A stretch of DNA of 64,000 nt from an uncultured Lysobacteraceae bacterium (GCA_936911875.1 CAKZGB010000003.1:11080-75079), one strand, 5' to 3'. Shown: positions 16,571-26,390, counted from the first letter of the stretch. Notes: a model not told the origin generated them from the sequence alone. Translations and numbers: made by a program.

Positions 16571-17866
16571 TTATTCAGGGCGGATGGCGTCAGCAAAGTC
16601 CAGCGCCACCTCGTTCTGGCGAGCCTGACCGGCAATCCAGTCAAATACTTGCTCTTCCATCACGCGGTTTTGCACGGATTCAAACAGGTTGCGATCCTGA
16701 CGGTACAGGTTGATCACTTGCTGCGGATCTTCGTACGTCGACGCGATCAGGTTGATGGTTTCGTTGACGCGGGCCGGATCCAGGCGCAGGTCGTTCTTGC
16801 GGGCGATTTCGCCGACGACCAGGCCAACCAGCACGCGCTTGCGGGCGGTGTCCAGAAAACCCAGGTGGGTGTCCTGGTCCAGCGGATATTGCTGACCTTG
16901 CTGGCGTGCTTGCTCAGCCACTTGCGCGACCATGGCACGAGCTTCCTGCTCGACCAGACGCGGCGGCATTTCGGCCGATTCGTACTTGGCGATGAGTTGC
17001 TCGCCAACCGAACGGCGCAGACGCTGCATCAGTGCACCCTTGAGCTCACGCTCCAGATTGCTGCGGATTTCAGTGCGGAACTGATCGGCATCGCCGCTGG
17101 CCACACCGAAGCTACGGATGAAGGCAGCATCAACTTCCGGCATGACCGGCTCGCTGACTTCCTTAACATCGACATGGATATCGACGGACTTGCCGGCGAA
17201 CGATTCGACGCGCCAGTCGGCCGGGAATTCAACGGTGATGGTCTTTTGCTCACCGACCTTCATGCCCTTGAAGCCTTCTTCGAGCTGCGGCAGCACCACA
17301 CCGGAACCGATGGCGGTGGCATTGCGTTCGACGCCTTCGGGCGGGACGCGTTCGCCATCGACCGTGCTGTACGATTCGAAACCGATCAGATCGCCGTCTT
17401 GAGCGCCACGCTCAACCGGATTCCAGGTACGGCGTTGCAGCTGCAGATTGCTGATCATGTTGTCGATGTCGGCATCTTTGATTTCAGCGGTGTGACGCGT
17501 CACATCGAGCGTGGACACATCGAGATCACCGAAGTCAGGCATCAGTTCGACATGAGCAACGTATTGCAGGTCATTGCCTTCGACCGGTTCAACGCTCGGG
17601 TTGCCGGCCAGACGGAAATCGTTGTCACGGATGGCGCCGCCCAGACCCTCACGCAGAAGGCCGTCGATGGCTTCGCCGCGGACCTGATCGCCGAAGCGCT
17701 TTTGGATGACGCTGGCAGGCACCTTACCCGGACGGAAGCCCTTGATGTTGGCGTTGCGCTGCAGATCCTTGAGACGGGTATCGACCAGCGAATTGAGACG
17801 GTCAGCCGGCAGATCGAGGATCAGCTTGCGACCGAGATTACCTTGCGATTCAACTGAGACTTGCAT
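16571..17866 (-). CDS. tig: Trigger factor (ribosome-associated chaperone, PPIase)
   Basis: The 431-residue protein has the ribosome-binding N-domain with the signature GFRPGKVPASVIQKRFG, the FKBP-like PPIase domain (about residues 150-240: GDLIGFESYSTVDG, GFKGMKVGEQKTITVEFP) and the helical C-terminal chaperone domain. It binds nascent chains at the ribosome exit. The ATG at 17866 has GGAG about 11 nt upstream; the 32-residue extension from 17962 would overlap the tRNA-Leu gene and is rejected. It heads the tig-clpP-clpX-lon-hupB chain. Confidence 0.98.
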   Translation of the reverse strand: MQVSVESQGNLGRKLILDLPADRLNSLVDTRLKDLQRNANIKGFRPGKVPASVIQKRFGDQVRGEAIDGLLREGLGGAIRDNDFRLAGNPSVEPVEGNDLQYVAHVELMPDFGDLDVSTLDVTRHTAEIKDADIDNMISNLQLQRRTWNPVERGAQDGDLIGFESYSTVDGERVPPEGVERNATAIGSGVVLPQLEEGFKGMKVGEQKTITVEFPADWRVESFAGKSVDIHVDVKEVSEPVMPEVDAAFIRSFGVASGDADQFRTEIRSNLERELKGALMQRLRRSVGEQLIAKYESAEMPPRLVEQEARAMVAQVAEQARQQGQQYPLDQDTHLGFLDTARKRVLVGLVVGEIARKNDLRLDPARVNETINLIASTYEDPQQVINLYRQDRNLFESVQNRVMEEQVFDWIAGQARQNEVALDFADAIRPE

Positions 17867-17920
17867 GTAGTGCTCCGTAAACCCGCTACCGTTTTGATCG
17901 GCACCGGGGTGAATGAAAAC

Positions 17921-18005
17921 TGGTGCGAATGGAGGGACTCGAACCCACACGTCTTGCGACACTGGTACCTAAAACCAGGGCGTCTACCAATTCCGCCACA
18001 TTCGC
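17921..18005 (-). tRNA. tRNA-Leu (anticodon TAG)
   Basis: This 85-nt class II tRNA on the minus strand has acceptor GCGAATG, an encoded CCA, and a long variable arm (GTGTCGCAAGACGTG). The anticodon stem CTGGT/ACCAG encloses loop TTTAGGT, giving anticodon TAG. It follows the tRNA cluster terminator and precedes tig. Confidence 0.97.
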
Positions 18006-18091
18006 TTTTTGTGAACCCGACATTTTGCCACAGTTGGGCCAAAGCGACCAGAACTGCAGGCTATTTTCAGGCGTTTTCCTGAGCTACCGAC

Positions 18092-18118
18092 AAAAAAAAG
18101 CCCGGCGTTTGCCGGGCT
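18092..18118 (-). terminator. Terminator of the tRNA Pro-Arg-His-Lys cluster
   Basis: On the minus strand the stem AGCCCGGC/GCCGGGCT with a four-base loop is followed by eight T residues. It lies 28 nt past tRNA-Lys. The remainder of the 18006-18145 gap shows nothing else recognisable. Confidence 0.92.
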
Positions 18119-18145
18119 CAGTGTTATACACACAACAGGAGAATT

Positions 18146-18221
<76 letters not shown>

Positions 18222-18276
18222 ATATTTGAAATTGTAACAAATGTTGCGGTGTTTTGCATCATTTGCGCAAAAAAAA

Positions 18277-18354
18277 TGGGGTGGCTGAGGGGACTCGAAC
18301 CCCCGACCTCCGGAATCACAATCCGGAGCTCTAACCAACTGAGCTACAGCCACC
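18277..18354 (-). tRNA. tRNA-His (anticodon GTG)
   Basis: The minus-strand cloverleaf has acceptor GTGGCTG/CAGCCAC, discriminator C73, an encoded CCA and a genomically encoded G at -1 (position 18354). The anticodon loop TTGTGAT gives GTG. Confidence 0.97.
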
Positions 18355-18375
18355 ATTGGAACACTTTTAATCGAG

Positions 18376-18452
<77 letters not shown>

Positions 18453-18464
18453 CTGGAGTAAAAA

Positions 18465-18541
<77 letters not shown>

Positions 18542-18581
18542 CCGGCTCTTTCATGGCACGCCGTGCCTCGAAAGGTTGACC

Positions 18582-18610
18582 ATTATGACGGGGCCCGCAC
18601 AGGCTGTCAA
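18582..18610 (-). promoter_or_regulatory. Strong sigma-70 promoter of the tRNA cluster
   Basis: On the minus strand a perfect -35 TTGACA and a -10 CATAAT are separated by exactly 17 nt. The promoter is about 40 nt upstream of the tRNA-Pro 5' end. Confidence 0.88.
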
Positions 18611-18621
18611 TAACGCCGACT

Positions 18622-19632
18622 TTACACCAGACGCTTAGCAATTGCGCCTGCAAAGGACTGCGTCGTACCGGTGCCGCCCAGATCCGGAGTCAGGTTGTCC
18701 TTGGCCTCGAGCGTTTGCACGATGGCATCACGCAGGGACGTGGCGCGATCGGGCATGCCCAGGTGGTCTAGCATTTGTGCCGCTGCGAGCAGCAGCGCAC
18801 AGGGGTTGGCAATACCCTTGCCGGCGATGTCCGGAGCGGAGCCGTGAACGGCTTCGAAGATCGCGGTTTCATCACCGATGTTGGCACCCGGTGCCAGACC
18901 CAGACCGCCGACCAGGCCGGCGCACAGATCGGACAGGATGTCGCCGAACAGGTTGGTGGTCACGATCACATCGAACTGTTCCGGACGTATCACCAGCTGC
19001 ATGCAGGTGTTGTCCACGATCATTTCGTTGCATTCGATTTCCGGATAGCCGGCAGCAACTTCGCGTGCGGTTTTCAGGAACAGACCCGACGTCGACTTGA
19101 GGATGTTGGCCTTGTGCACGATGGTCACTTTCTTGCGACCGGTGCGCTTGGCCAGTTCGAACGCATAACGCACGACGCGCTCGGCGCCCTTATGGGTGAC
19201 GCGCGAAGTCGAGGTTGCGATCTCGCCATCTTCGGAGACCGTTTGGCCATCGCCAATGTACAAGCCCTCGGTGTTTTCGCGGATGGTGATCAGATCGACA
19301 CCCGACGGGAAACGCGACTTGGTATTGGGGAAGGACTTGGCCGGACGCACGTTGGCATACAAGTCGAACTTTTTACGCAGGGTGACGTTGATCGAGGTGA
19401 AGCCCTCACCGACCGGCGTGGTCAGCGGCGACTTGAGTGCGATCTTGTTGCGGGCGATCGAATCCAAGGTGGATTGCGGAATCAGCTCGCCGGACGATTC
19501 GAGAGCGGCCAGACCGGCATCGACAAATTCGTACTGCAGACCCAGATTCATGGTGTCCAGCACCTTGAGTGTCGCGTCCATGATTTCGGGGCCGATGCCA
19601 TCGCCGCGGATGACGGAAATCGTCTGGGTCAT
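18622..19632 (-). CDS. Isocitrate dehydrogenase, NAD-type (short homo-oligomeric form)
   Basis: The 336-residue protein belongs to the beta-decarboxylating dehydrogenases: GDGIGPEIM at the start, LTTPVGEGFTSINVTLRKKFDLYANVRP substrate segment, ENTEGLYIGDG, and the metal-binding NLFGDILSDLCAGLVGGLGL. The coenzyme region reads VHGSAPDIAGKGIANP. The Asp-Ile pair stands where NADP enzymes carry Lys-Tyr, so NAD use is expected, as reported for the similar-sized Xanthomonas enzyme. It oxidises isocitrate to 2-oxoglutarate in the TCA cycle. AGGAA lies about 9 nt before the ATG. Isopropylmalate or homoisocitrate dehydrogenase are relatives, but the substrate loop favours isocitrate. Confidence 0.88.
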   Translation of the reverse strand: MTQTISVIRGDGIGPEIMDATLKVLDTMNLGLQYEFVDAGLAALESSGELIPQSTLDSIARNKIALKSPLTTPVGEGFTSINVTLRKKFDLYANVRPAKSFPNTKSRFPSGVDLITIRENTEGLYIGDGQTVSEDGEIATSTSRVTHKGAERVVRYAFELAKRTGRKKVTIVHKANILKSTSGLFLKTAREVAAGYPEIECNEMIVDNTCMQLVIRPEQFDVIVTTNLFGDILSDLCAGLVGGLGLAPGANIGDETAIFEAVHGSAPDIAGKGIANPCALLLAAAQMLDHLGMPDRATSLRDAIVQTLEAKDNLTPDLGGTGTTQSFAGAIAKRLV

Positions 19633-19696
19633 TGTCGTTCCTGAATCTGAAAAGTTAGCCGAATATTATGCCACGAATCCGCTGAAAGCCGCCTGA

Positions 19697-20092
19697 TTAG
19701 GCGGTTTCGCCCTCGAGCTGATCGAGGAAATCGACGGCACGGCGCAGATGCGGAATCACGATGGAGCCACCGACGACCAGACCGACCGAAAACACTTCGA
19801 ACATTTCGTCACGGCTCACGCCGGCCTCTTTGCACTGAGCCACGTGATAACTGATGCAGTCATCGCAACGCAGAACCATGGAGGCGGCCAGGCCGAGCAT
19901 TTCCTTGGTTTTTACATCGAGCGCGCCGGCCTGATAGGTCTGCGTATCCAGCGCAAAAAAGCGTCGCACCACCTGATTGGGTTCAGCCAGGATGCGCTCA
20001 TTCATGCGCTGACGGAATTGGGTGAATTCGGCAATGCGGTCCGAAGTGTCGGCCGGCGCTGCGCCTTCCGCGTGATCGGAACAGGGTTTCAT
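19697..20092 (-). CDS. Carboxymuconolactone decarboxylase/AhpD-like protein
   Basis: The 131-residue protein has the CMD core with a redox CxxC and distal His (LRCDDCISYHVAQCKEAG), as in AhpD-type peroxidase partners. Its ATG overlaps the stop of the glutaredoxin gene (ATGA), so the two are translationally coupled and probably act in the same thiol-redox context. Real function may be a thiol-dependent peroxidase or an uncharacterised redox role; true decarboxylase activity is unlikely given the CxxC. Confidence 0.85.
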   Translation of the reverse strand: MKPCSDHAEGAAPADTSDRIAEFTQFRQRMNERILAEPNQVVRRFFALDTQTYQAGALDVKTKEMLGLAASMVLRCDDCISYHVAQCKEAGVSRDEMFEVFSVGLVVGGSIVIPHLRRAVDFLDQLEGETA

Positions 20093-20367
20093 TGCGTCTC
20101 ACCGTTCAGCAGCGGCATCAGCTCACCCGCGCGATGCAGGGCCATCATGTCATCGTAGCCACCGACGTGACGTTCGCCGATAAAGATCTGCGGGACCGAC
20201 GTGCGCTTGGTGATTTCGACCATGTGCTCGCGCTCGGCAGGATCCTGATCCACGCGGATTTCGCGGCCGATTTCATAGCCTTGCGACTTCAGAAAGGTCT
20301 TGGCCATGTTGCAATAAGGGCACACAGCAGTGGTGTACATACGGATTTCGGGCTTGGCGTTACTCAT
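20089..20367 (-). CDS. grxC: Glutaredoxin 3
   Basis: The 92-residue protein (MSNAKPEIRMYTTAVCPYCNMAK) has the dithiol active site Cys16-Pro-Tyr-Cys19, the cis-Pro segment RTSVPQIFIG and the glutathione-binding GGYDDMMAL. It reduces disulfides using glutathione in the cytoplasm. AGGTAA stands about 8 nt before the ATG at 20367, so the longer frame to 20427 is not used. It is the first gene of a two-gene unit with the AhpD-like protein. Confidence 0.95.
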   Translation of the reverse strand: MSNAKPEIRMYTTAVCPYCNMAKTFLKSQGYEIGREIRVDQDPAEREHMVEITKRTSVPQIFIGERHVGGYDDMMALHRAGELMPLLNGETQ

Positions 20368-20453
20368 GACGGTTACCTGCGGTTTGAACTTACCTACCCG
20401 AAGTATGGTCGAATTATCTGATCTCAATAAATTATTGGCGGATTTACGTCTCA

Positions 20454-22121
20454 GTGTTGCGACAGACTGTTCTAGTTTTAGCCCTTACTCTGGCCACCGG
20501 CGCGGCAACCGCGCAGACATGGTCGGTCGAGGACCGCAAGCTGCCGGAGATGGGTTCCTCGGCGGCTCAACTGCTGACGCCCGCCAAACGTGCCGAATAC
20601 GGCAGCATGATGCTGGCGCAAATGCGCCACTACAACCTCGTGCTCGATGACCCCATGCTGGACCGCTGGCTAGCGGGCACGGGTTCGAACCTGGGCCGGC
20701 ACAGTGCCCGCCCGGCGGATTCCTTCCGTTTCTTTATGTTGCGCGATCGGCAGATCAACGCCTTCGCGACGCTGGGTGGCTACATCGGCGTCAATGCGGG
20801 TCTGGTGCTCGCCGCTCAAAATGAAGACGAAGTGGCCTCGGTACTCGGACACGAAATTGCCCACGTCACGCAAGACCATGTGTTGCGCTCGGTGGAACGT
20901 TCGCAACGCGATCAGTTGCCGATGTTACTGGCAATGCTCGGTGCGATTGCGGCGGCGCAGGCCGGCGGTAACAGCTCGGGCAATGCCGCCATGGCCATCA
21001 TGACGGGTGCAATGGGCTTGGCGCAGCAGCGGGAGATCAACTACACCCGTTCCGGCGAGCAGGAGGCCGATCGCATCGGCATGCAAACGCTGATTCGCAG
21101 CGGCTATAACGCCAATGCAATGGCAGAGTTCTTTACGACGCTGCAAAACCGCATGCGCGCCAATAATGCGAACTATTACGGTGAGGATCCGCCGGAGTAT
21201 CTGATGACGCACCCGGTCACGACGAATCGGATTTCCGATGCGCGTGCGCTAGCACAGCAGTACGCGGCAGATCCTTCCAAGTTGAAAGCCGGCGCCCCGA
21301 TCACTGGCGGCATTGGCAATTCCAATTCGCTGCTGCCCAGCAGTTTGCAGGTGAGCAGCTCGGCATTGGCTGCAGCGACTGCAGCCGCCAATGTCAGCAC
21401 GGGATCGCGCGGTGGCGACTTTGCCTTCGCCAAGGAACGTTTACGCGTTCTGAGCGAGGAGCAGCCCGGCAGTTCGCTGCGCGAGTACCAGGCCATTGAA
21501 AAGCGTGGCGCACTGACCGATGCACAGCGTTATGGCAAGGCCGTTGCACTGATGCGGGCGCAAGGTAGCGCCAACCTGGCGCAGAGCATGGAGCTGCTGC
21601 GCGGACTCAAAGACAATAAGACCGGCAAGCTGTGGATTCGCATGAGCGAGGCCGAGAGTCTGAGCCGCACGGGACAAGCCGGTGCCGCCGATGCGATATA
21701 CGAGCAGTTGCTGCGCGAATATCCGAATGATCGGGCCGTAAGTCTGACCTTTGCCGACTCGCTGACCAATCGTCAGAACAAGTCATCGGCGCAGCGGGCG
21801 CTGCAAGTGCTGCGCCCCCTCGAAGACAAACTGCCCGATGATCCGATGTACTGGCTGAGTCTGGCCCGAGCCTCGCAGGCGGCGGGGGATGAGGTGCGTG
21901 CCGGTCTGGCCTTCGCAGAAAATGCCTATGTGCGGGGTCTGACCGAACAGTCGCTGGTGCAGTACGAGACAATCAAGCGGCGGCCGGATCTGGATTACTA
22001 TGCCCGCGCCCGAGCCGATGCCCGCATCGCCGAAATCAAGCCGATGGTGCTGGAACTGCGCCGTCAGGGCCTTGAGGATCCGGATCTGCACGGACGCAAG
22101 CAAGACCCGGACGGATTCTGA
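20454..22121 (+). CDS. bepA: Periplasmic M48 metalloprotease/chaperone, BepA-like
   Basis: The 555-residue protein starts with a GTG (or the adjacent TTG) and a signal peptide (VLVLALTLATGAATAQ). The M48 zinc motif is in VLGHEIAHVTQDH, and the third ligand is in the segment SGEQEADRIGM. A glycine/alanine-rich linker and TPR-like helices form the C-terminal half (about residues 330-555). This is the BepA/YfgC arrangement, a periplasmic protease that assists or clears outer-membrane proteins such as LptD and BamA substrates. It is divergent from grxC; the upstream region is short, with no clear ribosome site. Confidence 0.92.
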   Translation: MLRQTVLVLALTLATGAATAQTWSVEDRKLPEMGSSAAQLLTPAKRAEYGSMMLAQMRHYNLVLDDPMLDRWLAGTGSNLGRHSARPADSFRFFMLRDRQINAFATLGGYIGVNAGLVLAAQNEDEVASVLGHEIAHVTQDHVLRSVERSQRDQLPMLLAMLGAIAAAQAGGNSSGNAAMAIMTGAMGLAQQREINYTRSGEQEADRIGMQTLIRSGYNANAMAEFFTTLQNRMRANNANYYGEDPPEYLMTHPVTTNRISDARALAQQYAADPSKLKAGAPITGGIGNSNSLLPSSLQVSSSALAAATAAANVSTGSRGGDFAFAKERLRVLSEEQPGSSLREYQAIEKRGALTDAQRYGKAVALMRAQGSANLAQSMELLRGLKDNKTGKLWIRMSEAESLSRTGQAGAADAIYEQLLREYPNDRAVSLTFADSLTNRQNKSSAQRALQVLRPLEDKLPDDPMYWLSLARASQAAGDEVRAGLAFAENAYVRGLTEQSLVQYETIKRRPDLDYYARARADARIAEIKPMVLELRRQGLEDPDLHGRKQDPDGF

Positions 22122-22146
22122 ACCGGCTTCCATACGCTGAACGGCG

Positions 22147-22183
22147 TTGTCATACGCCTGTCACGAAACTGTAGTCTTATACT
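22147..22183 (+). promoter_or_regulatory. Pho box and -10 of the phoB promoter
   Basis: TTGTCATACGCCTGTCAC (22147-22164) is two 7-nt repeats, TTGTCAT and CTGTCAC, separated by 4 nt, which matches the PhoB-box consensus (CTGTCAT-N4-CTGTCAT) in 12 of 14 repeat positions. A -10 TATACT follows at 22178-22183, the spacing expected when PhoB replaces -35 contacts. This implies autoregulation of phoBR by phosphate limitation. Confidence 0.88.
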
Positions 22184-22210
22184 GGCACCTAGACTTGCCG
22201 GTATCGACCT

Positions 22211-22906
22211 GTGCAGAAACGCATTCTGATTGTTGAAGACGAGGCCGCCATCCGTGACATGGTGGCCTTTGCTGTTCGTAAAGGAGAGTACGAACCGGTG
22301 CTCGCTGCCGATGCCCGCGAGGCCCAAGCGGCCGTCGCTGACCGTGTTCCCGACCTGATCCTGCTCGACTGGATGCTGCCCGGCACCAGCGGCATTGAGC
22401 TGGCGCGCCGTTGGCGCAAGGACCAGATCACCCGTGATGTCCCGATCATCATGCTCACGGCCCGCGGCGAAGAAAATGACCGCGTGAACGGTCTCGAAGC
22501 CGGTGTCGACGATTACGTGGTGAAGCCCTTCTCGGCCCGCGAATTGCTGGCCCGTATTCGTGCCGTGTTGCGTCGCAGCCGTGATGACGAACCCGATGGC
22601 AGTGTCGAAGTTGGCCGTCTGCGCATCGACGGTGCGGGTCACCGCGTCTATGTCGGCGATCAGCAACTGCAAATCGGCCCCACGGAGTATCGCCTGCTGC
22701 ACTTTTTTATGACGCATGCAGAGCGTGTGTACTCGCGCTCGCAACTGCTCGATCACATCTGGGGCGGCAACGTCTATGTCGAAGAGCGTACGGTCGACGT
22801 CCATATTCGCCGCCTGCGGAAAACGCTGACGCCGTTCGGCGCTGAAGACATGATCCAGACTGTTCGCGGCGCCGGCTACCGATTCTCCGCATCGCCCATC
22901 GGGTAA
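22211..22906 (+). CDS. phoB: Phosphate regulon response regulator
   Basis: The 231-residue OmpR-family regulator has a receiver (Glu9/Asp10, phospho-acceptor Asp53 in LLDWMLPG, Lys105 in VVKPFS) and a winged-helix DNA-binding domain ending VDVHIRRLRKTL...IQTVRGAGYRF. The start is a GTG at 22211. Its own promoter has a Pho box, and phoR follows 15 nt downstream, with ppk and ppx behind it. All point to PhoB rather than another OmpR member. Confidence 0.96.
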   Translation: MQKRILIVEDEAAIRDMVAFAVRKGEYEPVLAADAREAQAAVADRVPDLILLDWMLPGTSGIELARRWRKDQITRDVPIIMLTARGEENDRVNGLEAGVDDYVVKPFSARELLARIRAVLRRSRDDEPDGSVEVGRLRIDGAGHRVYVGDQQLQIGPTEYRLLHFFMTHAERVYSRSQLLDHIWGGNVYVEERTVDVHIRRLRKTLTPFGAEDMIQTVRGAGYRFSASPIG

Positions 22907-22921
22907 AACGAGTCCTAGTTC

Positions 22922-24286
22922 ATGCCCATCCGTCTGCGCCTGGCCTGGAACCGCACGCTACTCGAGCTGACTTTGCTGGTGGTGGTCGCAACGGGCGTGG
23001 GCTATGTGATTGGCTATCCGTGGCAAGCACTGTCGGCCTCCTTGCTGGGCGTGATCCTGTGGCACTACTGGCGCCTGCGTGCACTGCTCACGCGCTTGAG
23101 TGCCCGTCGTCGTGTGCCGCCCAAAGTGCGCGAAGGCATCTGGCATGAACTCGACCGCATGCTGTATCGCGGTCAATCGGAAACGCGTCACGGCAAAAAG
23201 CGCCTGGTGCAAATGCTGCGCGCATACCGTGCCACCGGTGCCGCCCTGCCCGATGCTCTTTTAATTGTCGATCGCAAGACGCAACAGCTGATCTGGTTCA
23301 ACCAGGCGGCGCAACCGCTGCTGGGTTTGCGTTATCCCGAAGACATCGATCACAACGTGACGACCTCACTGCCTTCGCTGCCATTGCGGCAGATGCTTGA
23401 CGAAGGCGCGGACACCGATCCGCGCGAAGTGCGTTCGCCGGTCAATGACGACATGAGTTTGAGCATCCGTCTGATCCCCTATTCCAAGGATCTGTGGATG
23501 CTGGTGGCGCGCGATGTCAGCCGCCTGGTCCGTCTCGAAGAAATGCGCCGCGATTTTGTCGCCAACGTCTCACACGAGTTGCGCACGCCACTGACCGTAA
23601 TTCACGGTTATCTGGACATGCTGGATGCCGAGGACTATCCCGATCTCGCACCGGTGCTGGCCGAGATGAGCCGCCAGTCGGATCGGATGAGCAACTTGGT
23701 TGAGGACTTGCTGACCTTGTCGCGCCTCGAGGCACAGGGCATCACGATTGAACGCAATCGCGTCGACATGCTTGGCATGCTTGAAACGCTGCGTGCCGAT
23801 GCCGAGGGCCTGAGCCAAGGTCGACACACGATTCTGGTCGAAGGCCTGACCAACGTCGATGTGCTCGGCTCGGCACAGGAATTGCATTCGGCATTTTCGA
23901 ATCTGGTCAGCAACGCGATTCGCTACACGCCGACTGATGGCCGCATCATTGTGCGGTGGTATCGCACCGGCGACGGCGGCGCAGTCCTGAGCGTAGCCGA
24001 TACCGGCTTTGGTATTCCCGCCAGCCATCTGCCGCGTCTGACCGAACGGTTCTACCGTGTTTCCAATTCGCGCTCGCGCACCAGCGGTGGTACCGGCCTC
24101 GGTCTGGCCATCGCCAAGCACATTCTGAATCTGCACGATGCGCATCTGGAGATCAGCTCCGAGGTCGGCCTCGGGAGTACGTTCTCCTGCATCTTCGGTC
24201 CCTCGTCGGTACTGGATTCAGCACCACAAGTCGCTGATCGCAACCCCATGGCCGACACGGCCGTCGCTGCTAACGGATCCTCATGA
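22922..24286 (+). CDS. phoR: Phosphate regulon sensor histidine kinase
   Basis: The 454-residue protein has two closely spaced N-terminal membrane segments (about residues 12-50) without a periplasmic domain, a basic linker, a PAS domain (DALLIVDRKTQQLIWFNQAA), a HisKA domain with His218 (VSHELRTPLTVIHG) and a HATPase domain (NLVSNAIRYTP, DTGFGIP, GTGLGLAIAKH). This is the PhoR layout, sensing phosphate through the Pst/PhoU complex. Its stop overlaps the ppk start (ATGA), so kinase and polyphosphate genes are coupled. Confidence 0.96.
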   Translation: MPIRLRLAWNRTLLELTLLVVVATGVGYVIGYPWQALSASLLGVILWHYWRLRALLTRLSARRRVPPKVREGIWHELDRMLYRGQSETRHGKKRLVQMLRAYRATGAALPDALLIVDRKTQQLIWFNQAAQPLLGLRYPEDIDHNVTTSLPSLPLRQMLDEGADTDPREVRSPVNDDMSLSIRLIPYSKDLWMLVARDVSRLVRLEEMRRDFVANVSHELRTPLTVIHGYLDMLDAEDYPDLAPVLAEMSRQSDRMSNLVEDLLTLSRLEAQGITIERNRVDMLGMLETLRADAEGLSQGRHTILVEGLTNVDVLGSAQELHSAFSNLVSNAIRYTPTDGRIIVRWYRTGDGGAVLSVADTGFGIPASHLPRLTERFYRVSNSRSRTSGGTGLGLAIAKHILNLHDAHLEISSEVGLGSTFSCIFGPSSVLDSAPQVADRNPMADTAVAANGSS

Positions 24287-26358
24287 ACAACCCAGTTCCC
24301 GCTGCCATCGCCCCCGTATTTGCCAATCGCGAACTGTCGCAGATCAGCTTTAATGCACGCGTCCTCGATCAGGCCCTGGACACGCGCATCCCCCTGCTGG
24401 AGCGACTGCGCTTTTTGTGCATTTCCTGCACCAACCTCGATGAGTTCTTTGAGATTCGTGCCGGCTCGCTGACGCGTAAGATCGGCATGGTCCAAGTACC
24501 GGGTCCTGATGGCCGCACACCGCAGCAAGTTCTCGATGCGGTGCACGACGAGTCGGCCAAGCTCGTGCGCGCGCAATACAGCTGCTGGCATGATGTGCTC
24601 GCACCCGCGCTCTCGGCCGAAGGCATCCGCGTGCTCAAACCCCTCGATTGGGATGCAGCAACGGCAGACTGGCTGCGCACCTACTTCAACGACGAGGTCA
24701 TGCCCGTTCTTTCGCCTTTAGGACTGGATCCGGCACACCCCTTCCCCAAGATTCTCAACAAGTCACTCAATCTGGTGGTGCTGGTCGAAGGCCGTGATGC
24801 CTTCGGACGCGAAGGTGGCCTGGCCATTGTGCGTGCTCCACGCTCGCTGCCGCGCATTATCCGCATCCCCGAATCGGTGTCCGGCGGCAAGAGTGACTTT
24901 GTGTTTCTGTCCTCGATACTGTCGCGCTATGTCGGTGATCTGTTCCCGGGCATGACGGTGAATGGCGCGTATCAGTTCCGTGTCACCCGTAACTCCGAAC
25001 TGTTCGTTGACGAAGAAGAAGTCGAAGACATTGCGATCGCCTTGCGCGATGAGCTGGCGGGTCGCGGTTACCTGCGCGCCGTCCGGCTGGAAATCGACGA
25101 AGCATGCCCGGACGAAATTGTCGGCACGCTGCTTGAGAATTTTGAGCTGACCGAAAATGCGGTGTACCGCATCAACGGACCGGTGAATCTCAATCGCGTG
25201 TCGCAGGTCATTGACCTCGCGCAACGTCCCGACCTTCTGTACGGCGATTTTAATTCGCGCAAGATGGAGATCGGCGACGACCTGTTCAATCACGTGCGCG
25301 ATCGCGACATTCTGCTGCACCATCCGTACGATTCGTTCTCAACAGTAATTGAACTGTTGCGTCAGGCCTCCGTCGATCCGGATGTACTGGCCATCAAGCA
25401 GACGCTGTATCGCGCCGGTAAGGGTTCACCCATCGTTGACCATCTGATCCAGGCTGCACGCAACGGTAAAGATGTCACCGTCGTCGTGGAGCTGCGCGCC
25501 CGTTTTGACGAAGAAGCGAACCTGGACTTTGCCGACCGTCTGCAGGAAGCCGGCGTGCAAGTCGTATACGGCGTGGTCGGTTATAAGACGCACGCCAAGA
25601 TGATGCTGATCGTGCGCCGTGAGGCCAATCAATTGCGTCGCTATGTGCATCTGGGCACCGGCAACTACCACTCCGGTACGGCGCGCGTATACACCGACTT
25701 CGGACTGATCACGGCCAATCCCGAGATCGGTCGCGATGTGCATCTGATATTCCAGCAACTGTCGGGACTGGCACCGGCGATCCAACTCAACCGACTCCTG
25801 CAGTCGCCGTTTACCCTGCACTCCGGCCTGATTGAGCGCATTGAACGCGAGGAGGAACACGCCAAGGCCGGACGCCCCGCGCGAATCATCGCCAAGATGA
25901 ATGCCTTGAATGAAACCAAGGTCATCCGCGCTCTGTACGCCGCATCGCAAGCAGGCGTGCAAATTGACCTAATTGTGCGTGGTGCCTGCACGTTGCAGCC
26001 GGGTATCGAAAGCATTTCCGAGAACATTCGGGTGCGCTCGATTGTCGGACGGTTCCTGGAACACCATCGCGTGTACTGGTTCCAAAACGATGGTGACTCG
26101 GAGATCTACTGTTCGTCCGCCGACTGGCTGGAGCGCAATCTGCTTCGCCGTGTCGAGACAGCCTTCCCGATTCTGGATCCGATTCTGGCACGCCGCGTGT
26201 ATGAAGAATCGCTCGAGAACTATTTGCGCGACAATCAGAATGCGTACGAGCTGTTGCCTGATGGCACCTACGTTCGGGTCGCACCCGAGCGGGGCGAACA
26301 ACCCTTCTCAGCGCAAATGTCGCTGTTGGCGGAGACTGCAACGGTCGGCTCCGCGTGA
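24283..26358 (+). CDS. ppk: Polyphosphate kinase 1
   Basis: The 691-residue protein has the N domain (NRELSQISFNARVLDQA, NLDEFFEIRAG), the head domain and two phospholipase-D-like catalytic domains. The autophosphorylated His is His437 in GYKTHAKMM, and a second conserved His lies in LEHHRVYWF (His594/595). It makes inorganic polyphosphate from ATP reversibly. It is translationally coupled to phoR and followed after 32 nt by ppx, so synthesis and breakdown of polyphosphate sit behind the phosphate-responsive promoter. Confidence 0.98.
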   Translation: MNNPVPAAIAPVFANRELSQISFNARVLDQALDTRIPLLERLRFLCISCTNLDEFFEIRAGSLTRKIGMVQVPGPDGRTPQQVLDAVHDESAKLVRAQYSCWHDVLAPALSAEGIRVLKPLDWDAATADWLRTYFNDEVMPVLSPLGLDPAHPFPKILNKSLNLVVLVEGRDAFGREGGLAIVRAPRSLPRIIRIPESVSGGKSDFVFLSSILSRYVGDLFPGMTVNGAYQFRVTRNSELFVDEEEVEDIAIALRDELAGRGYLRAVRLEIDEACPDEIVGTLLENFELTENAVYRINGPVNLNRVSQVIDLAQRPDLLYGDFNSRKMEIGDDLFNHVRDRDILLHHPYDSFSTVIELLRQASVDPDVLAIKQTLYRAGKGSPIVDHLIQAARNGKDVTVVVELRARFDEEANLDFADRLQEAGVQVVYGVVGYKTHAKMMLIVRREANQLRRYVHLGTGNYHSGTARVYTDFGLITANPEIGRDVHLIFQQLSGLAPAIQLNRLLQSPFTLHSGLIERIEREEEHAKAGRPARIIAKMNALNETKVIRALYAASQAGVQIDLIVRGACTLQPGIESISENIRVRSIVGRFLEHHRVYWFQNDGDSEIYCSSADWLERNLLRRVETAFPILDPILARRVYEESLENYLRDNQNAYELLPDGTYVRVAPERGEQPFSAQMSLLAETATVGSA

Positions 26359-26390
26359 CAGCAGGCGCAAGCGGCGTTTAAAATGCGCGA